The position numbers were made by a program, and so were the translations under genes. The notes under the pieces were generated by a model. That model had not been told where the DNA came from. It was given only the letters and a program-made list of their open reading frames with translations, and did not search any database. From Carnegiea gigantea (taxonomy: Eukaryota; Streptophyta; Magnoliopsida; Caryophyllales; Cactaceae): a DNA stretch of 64,000 nucleotides. Below are positions 23,151 to 33,888 of the stretch, in pieces. The number at the start of each line of letters is the position of its first letter. The first letter of the stretch is position 1. Location of the stretch: assembly GCA_029747015.1 (NCBI GenBank), contig JAKOGI010002170.1, positions 62,001 to 126,000 on the forward strand. The letters run 5' to 3'.

Positions 23151-25619
23151 GAAAAATTATAATAACTAGCTCTTAGCTTAAAAAATCTATTTGCTAATTT
23201 TATTAAATTCATGTAATAATTTTCAAGTAAGCCTTTTATGATGCTTTTGAGTCAACAAAAAAATTTTCTCCGTGTTAAGAATCATTTACTAATTCCAATT
23301 TTTTTTTTCTTTTTGTTAGAATTTCATCTATAAAATTTAAGAATTTTTATAAGAATTGTAGAGCTCTTCAAATTTTTGAATAAATCCAAATAAATCAAAT
23401 GAAATCAACACAATTTACCTAACTATTTCACAGTAAAATGCAACTTAAATAGGACGTAAAAACCCAAAAAAAAGAAAAGAAAAGAAAAGAAAAAGAGACA
23501 AACAGAACAAGTGAAAAAGATAGAACTTACTTGATAATAGTTTGTGACAAGAAGAATGCCATTTAAATCCAAATCCATGATAAATTGCACGAGGGCTAAT
23601 AAATACATACATACACATCTCCACGTCTGACTGCATTATTGCCTGTACAGAACAGAGCAGCCCAGGACAATTAACTCGAAGACTTGAAAGAGAAAACACC
23701 CCCTTTACTTTCTCTCTCCTTCTGCTTTCTTCATTGAAATGTCTAACCTGCTACAGTGTATTTTCTATTCCCATAAAACAATTTCTGCATGTACTTGCTT
23801 CAATGGAGTTTTTAGGCTTTGCCAGTTTCTGTTATTTGAAAAAGAAAAATTGACTGAAATGTAGGCAATGAAATGCAAAAGGCACAGAGATTTCCTTTTT
23901 TCTTTATTTGGGATACAATTCCAAGAGCTTCTGGACACAGATTAATTAGCTTGTTCCTTAGTTACGTAAGCTTTTAATGCATTTGATGAAGTTTTTGCAT
24001 ACTGTTGCACACAAATATTTTATACACTTCTTGTGTGATGAGTGATGACGCATTCACCACCCTATTTTCTATGAAGCACAAATATGAAGATTTGTTGTTA
24101 TAATTCTCTATTTTGAGTGAGACTGTCTCATCCAATTTAACGACAAAATGGTTCAGATGGATAATAATTAAATAATGTAATCGCGTCTGAACCTGGGTAA
24201 ATAAGTAGGGCTTGGATGTAATTTAATGAAGTAAAAAACAAAAGAAGGAGAGAAACGCTATAACCTTGGATCTATACATCTAGGAGTATACTATAATTTG
24301 TATAAGATGGACTTATGATGTTGGGTTGTGCAAATCAAATAGAGAGAGACAGAGAGACGGACTTCATAAGAAGATACCTCTGAGACTCTCTTGCATCAAA
24401 TTTTGTGAAAATTTTGATTATATATGAATATTGACTTTTCTTTCGTTTATTTATGTGTTTCTATCTTAAGTTTAACCCCTAGGTGACTAATTGTTGATTT
24501 TTATATCAGTCGGACAATTAACAAAGAGTCAGGTATATAAGCTCAAATGAGGTCCCCACCCAAAACCAATTGATAATGGGTGGAGTTAACTCACAAGCTT
24601 ATATACATACTCAAGTCCTCCAGTTTTATCAATGTAGGACAACACTCACTTTCATATTCCTTTGTATTTTTATCAATGTGGGCCAATACTCACTTGAATT
24701 GTCTCCACAAATGTGAACTTGCAAACAGAACTTCTTCCTGTGTCAACCGTTAAAAGATAACTTGGATTGTCTCAGAAAATGAAGCATGTGGTCTCATTGC
24801 CAGACCCTCCTTTTTCCTAACCTCTCAAAACTGGGATCCAACCCCCCTTTATATCATTGACCCCACGCCTCATCTGTCACCTTCTCCTTCCCCGTCTCTT
24901 TGTTTTCTCTTTTGTTCTATTTTCTTACAGATTTTGTAAAGGAACTAGGTAATTTGATGGGACTAACTCATAGGCATGACTGTTAGATAGAAATTACTAC
25001 TCCTGTTCAAGAGAGATCCCTTTTAGTCTCAGTTAAGATGTAATCGAGTCGAGTTAAGTTTAAGCGGATTTTACATTTTTCGGACTTGAAAAAAAATTTG
25101 AACTCAACATTGAACCAAATAATGTGAAAATTCTAAATTTAACAATGGATTCAAGAAACAAGAGAAGCTTAACGAGAAAGAGTGTCTATAAAAATTCACT
25201 AACACAATTTCAAAATTTAAATATAACCATGGAAACTATAGTATACAAATAAATTGTCTTTAATTATACGAAAAAATTATAAAAATAAAAGCCCCAAGAA
25301 AGCAAAAATGGAAATTTCATCTAGAAGAAAACATATAAAGAAAAAAAATCGAACCATCCAATCTGAGTTGAGCCGAGCTAGCCATGCTAAGCTAGGCCTA
25401 AGCTTAGTAAAGTCACCTAGTTGGAACAGGATTGGTTCAGGCTTGGTTCGATGCGAGATTGAGCCAAACATTGATCAAGCTGAGTCTAAGGGCTGATTGA
25501 TCTAGCTCGGTTTTGTTACGTTCCTAATTTCATTAGTACTTTTTGTACAATAGTATCTAGATACTAATTAATGTTCGGGAAAAAATTGTATAAAGCTAAT
25601 GAATTCTTTCAGTAGGCTT
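23151..25619. other. Intergenic AT-rich DNA
   Basis: No gene is supported. Poly-A/G-rich stretches occur near 23460-23500. Around 25020-25510 there is a run of degenerate GAGTCGAGTTAAG / GAGTTGAGCCGAGCTAG / GGTTCAGGCTTGGTTCGA words, a diverged GAG-CTCG-type repeat common in plant DNA. A separate small repeat is listed at 24530-24720. Confidence 0.4.
24530..24720. repeat. Small dispersed-type repeat with hairpin and doubled motif
   Basis: CCACCCA...TGGGTGG (about 24556-24583) forms a short hairpin. Downstream, TTTTATCAATGTAGGACAACACTCAC (24624-24649) is repeated as TTTTATCAATGTGGGCCAATACTCAC (about 24668-24693). I recognise the style from dispersed plant repeats but cannot assign it to a family. 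Confidence 0.35.
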
Positions 25620-26925
25620 TGTTAGCTTCCTTAAGCTTACAATGCATTCTATGAATATGTTTTTATGAAATATAAAAAGGAGCTGGTCCATAAGTGTATA
25701 TGTTTATTATATTATAGTTGGATCTACTTTAGAATTATTTGTTTAAATGTGCTATGTTTTTGAATTGGATATTCGAATGTTAGTATTGCTTAATTGATTT
25801 TATATAAGATGTCATGATATCTGTGAAATAGTTTAGCATTCAAATTTGAATATGTGATATTTATGATATTATATTTTGCGATTCAAATTTGATTATAATA
25901 TTATGAGATAAGATATGCCACTTTGTTAGGGATATTTGCTTAAGAAGAATTTGATTTACCTTGATACTTGTTCAACAAGAATTTAGGATCAACGACTGAT
26001 TTGGTGCTTGATACTTGCTTCAATTATGAAAGGAAATATTCTCAGAAAATCTCTAATCAGCACAAAAATAGTTAATTAGCCGTTGGAAGAAAAATTGGAC
26101 TTACTTGCTGAAATTGCATATTTTTCAAGGAACCTAAACTATTTTTCAAGGAATTGAACTGAGCTGAGATTTCAGATGGCTCTAACGGTTAATTTCTAAT
26201 GCTCTCTCAAGCTTATGCTATAAATACTGAAGTTGCTCGAGGCTAAAGAGTCTAGAAAAGCAAGCACAAGCATATCTCCTACTCAAGCACTCATTGGCAT
26301 ACACTGAGTTTTAATTTGCTTCCATTTCAATTGGTTTATATTGTTCAGGTTACAATTGGGTGGGATTATAGAGTTGAAGGGTCAACTCTACAAGCCTTGT
26401 TGAGGGTGTCAACTTAGAACTTAACACTTAGAGTAGATGTGCTTTAGAGTTGTGTAATCCTCCCTAATAAAAATTCGAGATAATCCTAGAGTTAGGGAAC
26501 TTTAGGCGGGGCTAAGCCTGGTTGAGGCTAACCTCTTTAAAAATTACTTGTGTCTTGTCCACATTTACTTTTAAGTATTTATATTTTTATTAATTTGTAA
26601 CTTTGATCATCACCGTATTCAGAGGCGAAGGCAACGTGGGTCAGTGGGGTCATCCGACCCCCCTCTCAAAAAAAAAAAATAAGTATAAGTCAGAAAATTA
26701 AAAAAATTCGAAATTGAGATATGTATTATGTTTGTGGAAGAGGAACATGAAAACTGGATAGCTTAATAGTCTAGTGCTTGGCTTTGTGCGTTGGTGGTCA
26801 CGAGTTCGAACCTTCCCCTTCCCATGTTTTTGTTTTTTTCAATTTCGACCCCCCTCTCTAAATTTTCTGGCTTCGCCACTGACCGTATTCATCCCCTCTA
26901 GGGTGATCTCATAGCCTTTGAATCA
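25620..26925 (+). repeat. 5' LTR of the pol-deleted copia element
   Basis: It aligns end to end with 29536-30572. Removing the 262-bp MITE and one 8-bp duplication leaves 1,036 bp against 1,037 bp. The copies differ by scattered substitutions and small indels, so the insertion is old. Confidence 0.85.
26620..26881. mobile_element. 262-bp hAT-like MITE inside the 5' LTR, with tRNA-like segment
   Basis: Inverted ends CAGAGGCGAAGGC (left) and CAGTGGCGAAGCC (read from the right) are flanked by ACCGTATT at 26612-26619 and 26882-26889. The 3' LTR has the unfilled site, ACTCTATT, once at 30529-30536, which confirms the boundaries. Inside, GATAGCTTAATAGTC... and GGTCACGAGTTCGAACC (about 26757-26815) resemble tRNA A and B boxes, but no cloverleaf closes, so I do not call a tRNA gene. 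Confidence 0.8.
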
Positions 26926-26930
26926 GTAAT

Positions 26931-26942
26931 TGGTATCAGAAC
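26931..26942 (+). other. Primer-binding site (initiator tRNA-Met type)
   Basis: TGGTATCAGAAC lies five bases after the 5' LTR and differs by one base from the copia consensus TGGTATCAGAGC, which pairs with the 3' end of initiator tRNA-Met. Confidence 0.8.
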
Positions 26943-26959
26943 TAGACCCACATTGTTTG

Positions 26960-28640
26960 ACTTCACCTTCTGGTGGGAAACGATCATGGCCACCACTCTG
27001 GAGAAGGCTATTATGATCAAGGTCATTCTACCATTAGACTTCCTTTCTTTGGAGGCACTAACTTTTCTTATTGAAAAATTTTCATGTAGATTTTCATCAA
27101 GACTAAAGATTACGAGCTCTGGAACACTGCAACCAAGGTACCATATATTCCAACATTTACCGTTCACAAACAAGTCATGCAGAAAACTGAGGATCGACAC
27201 ACACAAGAAGATTTTGAAAAATTTCAAAGAATTATACAGCTATGAATATTTTATATTGCAATTTAGATGCCAATGAACATAATCGTATTTGTACTTGTGA
27301 AACAGCTAAGTAGATTGGGGGCAAGTTGACTGTGACATATAAAGGAACGAGTCAAGTGAAAGAAGCGAAGATCAACATGCTCACCCAATAGTAAGAATTG
27401 TTCAAGATGTAACCCGACGAATCCATCAAAGAAATGTTTACTTGTTTCATAGATATAACCAACAACATCAAGTCACTTGGCAAGACCTACACAAATAAGG
27501 AGATGCTTAAGAAAATTTTCGAATGTCTTCCCAAAAGCAAATGAGTCCCAAACTTACCACAATCGAAGAAGCTTAAAATCTCAAGATGCTAGCTTTGGAT
27601 GACCTACTCGGGAAACTTCTTAGACATGAAATTCATATTAAAGAAGATGATGAAGAAGTTCCAACAAAGAAGGGAGTGACCTTCAAACAACCAGTGAAGA
27701 TTTCTACTCTTCAGAAGATGAGTCAAGTGATGAAAATGAGGAATCCATGACCATGATTGTCCATGAGTTGAAAAAGATGTTTAAGTCAAAGAGATTCGAT
27801 CCCAAAAAATTCTACAAAAAGGGAATAAAGAGGAATGGAAGATCTTTAAAAGGTAAAAACATTTTGTAGTAACAATGAATCTAATATAGGTCCTTGTTTT
27901 GATTGTGAGTTGCAAGGCCATGTAGTGAAAGATTGTCCAATCTTGCAAAAGAAGGCTGGAAAATGAAAGAAAAAAGCCAAGAAACAGTTCAACAAAGCAA
28001 CACTAACCACACGGAGTGATAGCGACACAAGCAATAGTGATGACAATGAAGATCAAGTAGTTGATCTTGGTCTCATGGCCAAAGAAGAACAAGTCCAAGA
28101 AGAAGGCACCGAGTATGAGAGCTTGAATGAGGTAGATTACTTTGTATTTCTTGCATACTCTAAAGGTGAATTAGCCTAAGGCTTGGTTCATTACATTGAA
28201 TATGAGCAAAAATATTTTTCCAAAATGAATTCTTTAAAGAAAGTCATTCGAAACTTATCATTTGAAAAAGAGGCTTTATAAAAATCAAATGATGAACTTC
28301 ATATTAAGATTGATACTGTTGAAACAAAGAAGCAAGAAGTTCAATCTAAATATGAAGCTTTTGAAAAATTGGTTTTAAAGTTTTCAAAGGGACAAAAAAA
28401 TTTGGACAAATTATTAAGCTCTCAAATGATGTCATTCAAAAAAGAAGGAATTAAGTATAATATCTTTAACAAAAAGAAGGTATATAAGAACTTCTTTGTT
28501 CAATCAACGTCCCAAAACAAATCTTATATTAATGCAATTATTGCCTAAAGAATGGTCATATGTCTTATTCATGTCCTTTTAGAAAACCTAACCCTAAGTT
28601 AGTTTAAGTTTGGATACCAAAAGGTGCAAAATCACCCAAT
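26960..28640 (+). pseudogene. Broken copia gag with zinc knuckle
   Basis: Reading in changing frames gives the copia gag opening (PFFGGTNFSYWK-like, then KTKDYELWN near 27090-27125). Next come DRHTQEDFEKFQRI (about 27190-27235) and INMLTQ / ESIKEMFTCFIDITNNIKSLGK (about 27370-27485). A CCHC knuckle, CFDCELQGHVVKDC, lies at about 27898-27940. The tail has KYEAFEKLVLKFSKGQKNLDKLLSSQ-like text and KKKVYKNFFVQS (28470-28505). There are many stops and shifts. In related elements a protease and integrase would follow; here the text passes straight to non-coding DNA, so pol was lost. Confidence 0.75.
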
Positions 28641-29535
28641 GTAAATTGAGGGAAAACCCTCTATTAGTCCTAATAGGTTTCCTGAATTTTCATAGGTCAA
28701 AGTCATGGATAAGTTGTTGATTGTCTAGATTTCAAGGTCTTAAAATACAGTTTAAGGCCTTGAAAATGAGGGAGAAGCTTGTATGTTACTGCTTGTAAAT
28801 AGCTAAAGCTAAACGACTTGATTTTTTATGTCAACGTCCTAAGTAATGGTAACATTTGGATTCTTACTAAACAGAAGGTGATGCTCTCTTTACGTCCTAT
28901 TTGAGACGTATTGAAATCTTTTAAATTTTGAATTTTAATTTGCTTAATTATCTTTGAAAGGTGAGTATGATTGATATTTCATCATATCTTATGCTACATT
29001 GACACTTGATTATTTTTATGTATAGATGATATTTTGTAATCTTTTTTTTTTCTTGGGTCCATAATTGTTATAATCTTTAATATTCACATACATGATATTG
29101 CTTCTTTTTATAAGGAAAGAATTATATTACTTGATTATTCTACTATAACCTTGATTCACTCTTGACGGGAGAGAATTGTTGTATTGATATGTTGATCCCG
29201 TGCAATGATCATGAGAATATCATGTCAATGCACGCATGTTAGAATATATGATTTGATCAAAATGTTAGTGTTCAATCCCTTTATATTTTTTTAATGAGTG
29301 TTATAGATTGAGGGGAAGCTTCTTTATATATTATTGATTTGTTAAGGAGATGGTATATGTGTTTTACATAATTTTTTATACACTTTGATTTTTCTTTCTC
29401 CTTCTTTGTGCTACCTTTTTTTATGAAATACAAAAAGGGCAGAAGTATTTGGCAAAGCATTTATGGTGTAACATTCAAAACTGTATCGATGTGTTATTCT
29501 TATTGGGTTTTGTCTTTCATTAAAAAGGGGGAGAT
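28641..29535. other. Non-coding 3' internal region and purine tract
   Basis: AT-rich sequence between the gag remnant and the 3' LTR, with no pol domain. It ends in AAAAAGGGGGAGA (29522-29534) directly before TTGTTAG, the expected polypurine tract for plus-strand priming. Confidence 0.6.
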
Positions 29536-30572
29536 TGTTAGTTTCCTTAAGCTTACAATGTATTTCATAAATATGTTTTGATGAAAGACAAAAAGGAGTT
29601 TGTCCATTGCTATGTTTATTATATTATAATTGGATCTACCGTAGAATTATTATTGTTTAAATATGATATGTTTTTAAAGTGGATATTAGCATGTTAGTAT
29701 TGCTTAATTGATTTTAGATAAGGTCTCATAATATCTGTAAAATAGATTAGTATTCAATTATGTGATCTTTATGATATTATATTTTGTGATTCAAATTTGA
29801 TTATGATATTATGAGATAAGATATGCCAATTTATTAGGGATATTTGCTTAACAAGAATTTGATTTACCTTGATATTTGCTCAATAAAATTTAACGATCAA
29901 GGATTGATTTGGTGCTTGATACTTGCTTCAATAGTGAAACGTAGTTGCAATTATTCTTATAAAATCTTTGATCAACCTAAAAATAGCAATTTAGCTGTTG
30001 GAAGGAAAATTGGACTTACTTGCTGAAGTTGCATATTTTTCAAGGTCCCTGAACTATTTTTCAAGGGCTTGAACTGAGCTCAAATTATGGATGACTCTAA
30101 AGGCTTGTTTCTAACGGCTCTCTCAAGCTTATGCTATAAATACTGAGGCTGCTTGAAGGCTGAAGAGTACAGAAAAACAAGCACAAGCATACGTCTTACT
30201 CAAGCACTCAGGCGTACACTGAGCTTTAATTTACTTCTATTCCAATTGATTTATATTGTTCAAGTTGTAATTGGTCGGTAGGATTATAGAGCTGAAGGGT
30301 CAGCTCTACCAAACCTTGTTGAGGGTGTCAGCTTGAAACTTGGAATTTAGAGTTAGTGTGCTCTAAAGTTGTGTAATCCCTCCTAAACATTCGGGTTAAT
30401 CCTAGAGTTGGAAAGCTCTAGGCGAGGATTAGGTCTGGTTGAGACTAATTTCGTTAAAAATTACTTGTGTCTTGCCCACATTTACTTTTCTGCATTTCTA
30501 TTTCAATTAATTTGTAATTTTGATTATCACTCTATTCACCCCCCCTATGGTGATCTTATAGCCTTTGGATCA
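29536..30572 (+). repeat. 3' LTR of the pol-deleted copia element
   Basis: Full-length partner of 25620-26925, starting TGTTAG and ending GGATCA (or GGATCAACA). It lacks the MITE and so preserves the empty target site at 30529-30536. Confidence 0.85.
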
Positions 30573-30666
30573 ACATGCTTGATTAGCTATGGATTACGCC
30601 TCCATTAGACATAGTTGGCTTGTGCACATTCCCCTTTAAGTAGCCTATAGATTCATCCTGGACAGG

Positions 30667-30927
30667 AGTTCTTGCTAAAAATATCACTAAACTTTTCAAA
30701 ATATTCATGAATGCCAATCAACTTTTTTTCAGTTAAAAATGTTATTAAACTTTACAAAATATTCTAAAATGTCATTATGATAGAGGCATTTTTAAGTCAT
30801 TTTGAATAGTTAAGTGATATTCTTTTATCTTTTTAACCAAATTCAATGGCCTTTTTTACTTAAAAAAATCAAGTGGCATATTTGAATATTTTGAAAAGTT
30901 TAATGATAGTTTTTAGCAGGAACTCTC
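30667..30927. mobile_element. Foldback MITE with 9-bp target duplication
   Basis: Almost the whole 261 bp is an inverted repeat. The left arm TTCTTGCTAAAAATATCACT, then AAACTTTTCAAAATATTCA, matches the right arm read inward (TTCCTGCTAAAAACTATCAT, then TAAACTTTTCAAAATATTCA). The flanks are CTGGACAGG (30658-30666) and CTAGACAGG (30928-30936), 8 of 9 identical. A 9-bp duplication with long arms suggests a Mutator-like foldback element. Confidence 0.65.
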
Positions 30928-30936
30928 CTAGACAGG

Positions 30937-31585
30937 GTTTAAAAGATGAGCAATTTATGCTAAAAGGATACACTAAGCTATAATTAAAAACAAAGTCCAA
31001 TGAAGCTGACTCCCAAGGTCCAAGATATAACTTACCTGTTATATCATTCATAACCGAAACACGAGATCCCGTTTTTGCTTTGTAATGACCCGTATGCTTA
31101 AATTAGACAAAAGTTAGTGCAACAAAATACCCCATGACGCAATCTACGATCCTCGTTATTGTGATCCACCTCAACCAAAATACTCCCTAACCAATTTGAA
31201 AGACGGCCATTGCAAAACTAATCCGACAGATAAACACGTAGAAGTTAATTCCAATGACTAAAGTCCAACTCATATAGGTACGTTGTATATTACTCAGAAA
31301 TTTATATCATACTACTAGATGTATTTATTCAACACACATGACACTCTTTATCTATATGCATTTATCATATAGATAATATTTGAGATTAGCGAACTATATA
31401 CTGAATCTTAAATATAAAATCTAGATCAAACTTAAACCAACTAAAAATAAATTTCCTGTACTAAAATGCTTAATCCAGATAAATACGGTCTACCTCAACC
31501 AAAATGTTTTACTAACCATTAGGAAATAAGAGACAGCAAAACTTGTCTACACACATTCATTCCTACTGGGTAGTTTGGAAATATG
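30937..31585. other. Intergenic DNA, no gene seen
   Basis: Ordinary AT-rich sequence between two mobile elements. A short degenerate direct repeat (ATC-TC-ACCTCAACCAAAAT...CTAACCA) appears at about 31160-31195 and 31487-31520. No coding signal. Confidence 0.4.
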
Positions 31586-31593
31586 ATTGAGGG

Positions 31594-32338
31594 TAGGGGT
31601 GGAAGTTGCACCCGAACCCGAAAAATTCCTCCTGAATCCGCCCATTTATGGCCAGAATGGATACGAAAAATTGGAAAGAAAAATGGGTGTGGGGTGAGTA
31701 CACTGAAAACTGGTATGGGTATGGGTGTGAGTTCTGGTATAGGCATCACCTGCCCTGTACTCATACCCGCCCCGTACCTGAATTTCTTTGGAGGTAAAAT
31801 AAATTGTTGAGTAAAGTTTTGAGCTTTGAATATTGGTAATTCGTTTAAAAAAGGTCCCATACCCCAACCCATCTCCAAGACTCCAACTATAGAATGGATC
31901 TATTTGTGTCGATTATTTACTATGCCAATATATGAAATCACTTGACTCCCGAATCACAAACATAAAATTATAGCTCATTTGTTGTGTCCCTCACTCTCTC
32001 ATTGCAGTCATTTTTAGAATCTAGTTTTTATTTATGAGTTAAGTATGAATTCTTGCACTTAATCTAATGAGTATTGTATTTCTTTAGAACATTCTGTCTA
32101 GCTGTATTTAGTTTTATGAATTTATTTTGATGAAAGAAATTATCATACCCAATAGATATTATATTTTAATATCAGTATATACTCGAATAAAATTCAAAAT
32201 ACCTGATGGGTATGGATATAGGGATAGATTTTAAAAACCCGATATATATGAGTATGGCTATAGAGATGACTTCTAAAAATAAGTATGAATGCGGGTATAA
32301 TTTCACTCGTCCCTATATTTGTCCCACGCCCATCCCTA
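31594..32338. mobile_element. hAT-like non-autonomous element (TAGGGGTGG ends)
   Basis: The left end TAGGGGTGG and the right end read inward, TAGGGATGGG, lie between ATTGAGGG (31586-31593) and GTTGAGGG (32339-32346), which agree at 7 of 8 bases. The ends carry runs built from ACCCG / GGGTAT words; the middle is AT-rich. No transposase frame. The right end lies 180 bp before the RLP29-like start codon, so the element sits in that gene's promoter region. Confidence 0.6.
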
Positions 32339-32517
32339 GTTGAGGGTAAAACTTACCCCATAGGACCCCTGTTACCAGGTGAGCCAGCCATTGAATCTGG
32401 TATGTTGTGCGTGTAAATGTCCCTTCTCTATAGGTCTGCGAATATTCACTATAAGCTGTTTTAGCCTTGCACTTACAATTACACCACCCCCTAAAACCTT
32501 AGAGAGACAAAGACACC

Positions 32518-33888
32518 ATGAGCTCTGCTTCTCCCCTGTTCTTGCTTCCCCTGTTTCTCTCCTCATTTCTTGCCATTTCCTATCAATCTTCCCCTCCTCA
32601 TGCCAAACAACAACCCCAAGACTCAACCACTATGCTTCCTTCGGAGCTTGAAACCCTCTTCACAATCATGGGAACCATGTCAGATAATAAACCCTGGAGA
32701 ATTTCTCACCCAAACCCTTGCAATTCTGGCTCATCTTGGCCTGGGATTGAATGCAAATTCGGCAAAGACAACCATTTTCATGTCACTAGGCTTGATTTTG
32801 GCACTCCTCCTAACCCAACTTGCAAACCCACATCCACATTTCCTTCTGAAGTATTCACTTTACCTTACCTTCAATCTGTTTTCTTCTACAATTGCTTTAC
32901 TCACTCCCCAACAAGCCTCTCCATGCCGGCATCCCCAGTCTCCCCCGTCGAGCAGCTCAGCCTCCGTGCTAACCCGGCCTTGACCGGCCCAATCCCTGCC
33001 CAACTGTCATCCCTAAAATCCCTTCAAGTCCTCACACTCTCACAAAACAGGCTCAGTGGGCAAATCCCACCTGGGGTTTTTGGGTTGATCAAATTAGTCC
33101 ATCTTGATTTGAGCTACAACACCTTGTCAGGGGCTATTCCTTCTCAAGTGGGCAATGTCAAAAACTTGTTAGGACTTGATCTTAGCTACAATTCACTTTC
33201 AGGAGTCATCCCAAACTCAATTGGCCAACTGGGTTTGCTTCAAAAACTTGATCTGAGCTCAAATTTGCTTGTGGGTGGCATACCCAACAGCATTGAGAAG
33301 CTTAATTCTCTGAATTTTATTGCTTTGAGCAATAACAGGCTAAAGGGTAGCTTTCCTGAAGGGTTAACCAAATTGGTCAATCTGCAATACTTCATTATGG
33401 ATGATAACCCAATGTTCATGCCATTGCCTTCAGATTTTGGCACGTTGGTGAAACTACAAGAGCTTAGGCTTGCAAACTCTGGCTATTCAGGATCAATACC
33501 CTCTAGCATTTCACAGCTTCTCAACTTAACCACATTATCGTTGGAAAACAACCGATTAACGGGCAAAATCCCAGCAGAGTTTAGCTCACTTTCTCACATA
33601 TACCATCTGAATCTCAGCAGGAATTTTCTTGAAGGGGTTGTTCCTTTTAGTGCAAGCTTTCTGAGAAGGCTTGGGAGGAACTTGGATCTGAGTGGCAATC
33701 CAGGGCTGTGTTTGGACCCTAAAGAAGCACATGGGCTGGGGACTGAGATTAATGCTTGTGGAGATCACAAAAGCTACTCTTTTGCTCAACCAACCAAACG
33801 ATCTCAAGCCCCTTGTATGCTTTCTTCCCTCTCTGCTTATGGTATGCTAGCTGCCTATTGCCTTCATTTACTAGTATTTCTAGTGTAA
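32518..33888 (+). CDS. RLP29: Leucine-rich-repeat receptor-like protein, RLP29 type
   Basis: Intact single-exon gene of 456 residues. Residues 1-24 form a signal peptide (FLLPLFLSSFLAI core). Residues 40-80 are an LRR N-terminal cap with paired cysteines (NPCNSGSSWPGIEC). A second Cys-containing segment (about 102-126) precedes roughly ten plant-type LRRs from about 145 to 385 (LDLSYNTLSGAIP, LDLSYNSLSGVIP, LSLENNRLTGKIP). A cap with GNPGLCLD and INACGD follows at about 393-416. There is no kinase. The last 18 or so residues are hydrophobic (AYCLHLLVFLV) with no cytoplasmic tail, which suggests a GPI-anchor signal rather than an ordinary membrane span. Likely N-glycosylation sites are NLT (336) and NLS (365). 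It best matches my memory of Arabidopsis RLP29 (At2g42800). It should act at the cell surface; its ligand is not predictable. The start is chosen because the signal peptide follows directly. Confidence 0.92.
   Translation: MSSASPLFLLPLFLSSFLAISYQSSPPHAKQQPQDSTTMLPSELETLFTIMGTMSDNKPWRISHPNPCNSGSSWPGIECKFGKDNHFHVTRLDFGTPPNPTCKPTSTFPSEVFTLPYLQSVFFYNCFTHSPTSLSMPASPVSPVEQLSLRANPALTGPIPAQLSSLKSLQVLTLSQNRLSGQIPPGVFGLIKLVHLDLSYNTLSGAIPSQVGNVKNLLGLDLSYNSLSGVIPNSIGQLGLLQKLDLSSNLLVGGIPNSIEKLNSLNFIALSNNRLKGSFPEGLTKLVNLQYFIMDDNPMFMPLPSDFGTLVKLQELRLANSGYSGSIPSSISQLLNLTTLSLENNRLTGKIPAEFSSLSHIYHLNLSRNFLEGVVPFSASFLRRLGRNLDLSGNPGLCLDPKEAHGLGTEINACGDHKSYSFAQPTKRSQAPCMLSSLSAYGMLAAYCLHLLVFLV

Larger units (their letters stand above)
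25620..30572 (+). mobile_element. Pol-deleted copia-type retrotransposon (LARD-like)
   Basis: Two LTRs of about 1,037 bp (25620-26925, enlarged by a MITE, and 29536-30572) bracket 2.6 kb. Both start TGTTAG and end at or near ATCA. A primer-binding site matching initiator tRNA-Met (TGGTATCAGAAC, 26931-26942) follows the left LTR, and a purine tract (AAAAAGGGGGAGA, 29522-29534) precedes the right one. The inside holds a broken gag only; no protease, integrase or RT is present. Flanks GGCTT and TGCTT may be a decayed 5-bp duplication if the right LTR ends three bases later. The layout matches copia/SIRE-type elements that lost pol and could move only with help from another element. Confidence 0.85.

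Noticed and set aside
26755..26820. Possible tRNA gene or SINE
   Set aside because: A- and B-box-like words are present, but no acceptor stem or full cloverleaf can be closed, and the unit is bounded by MITE inverted repeats.
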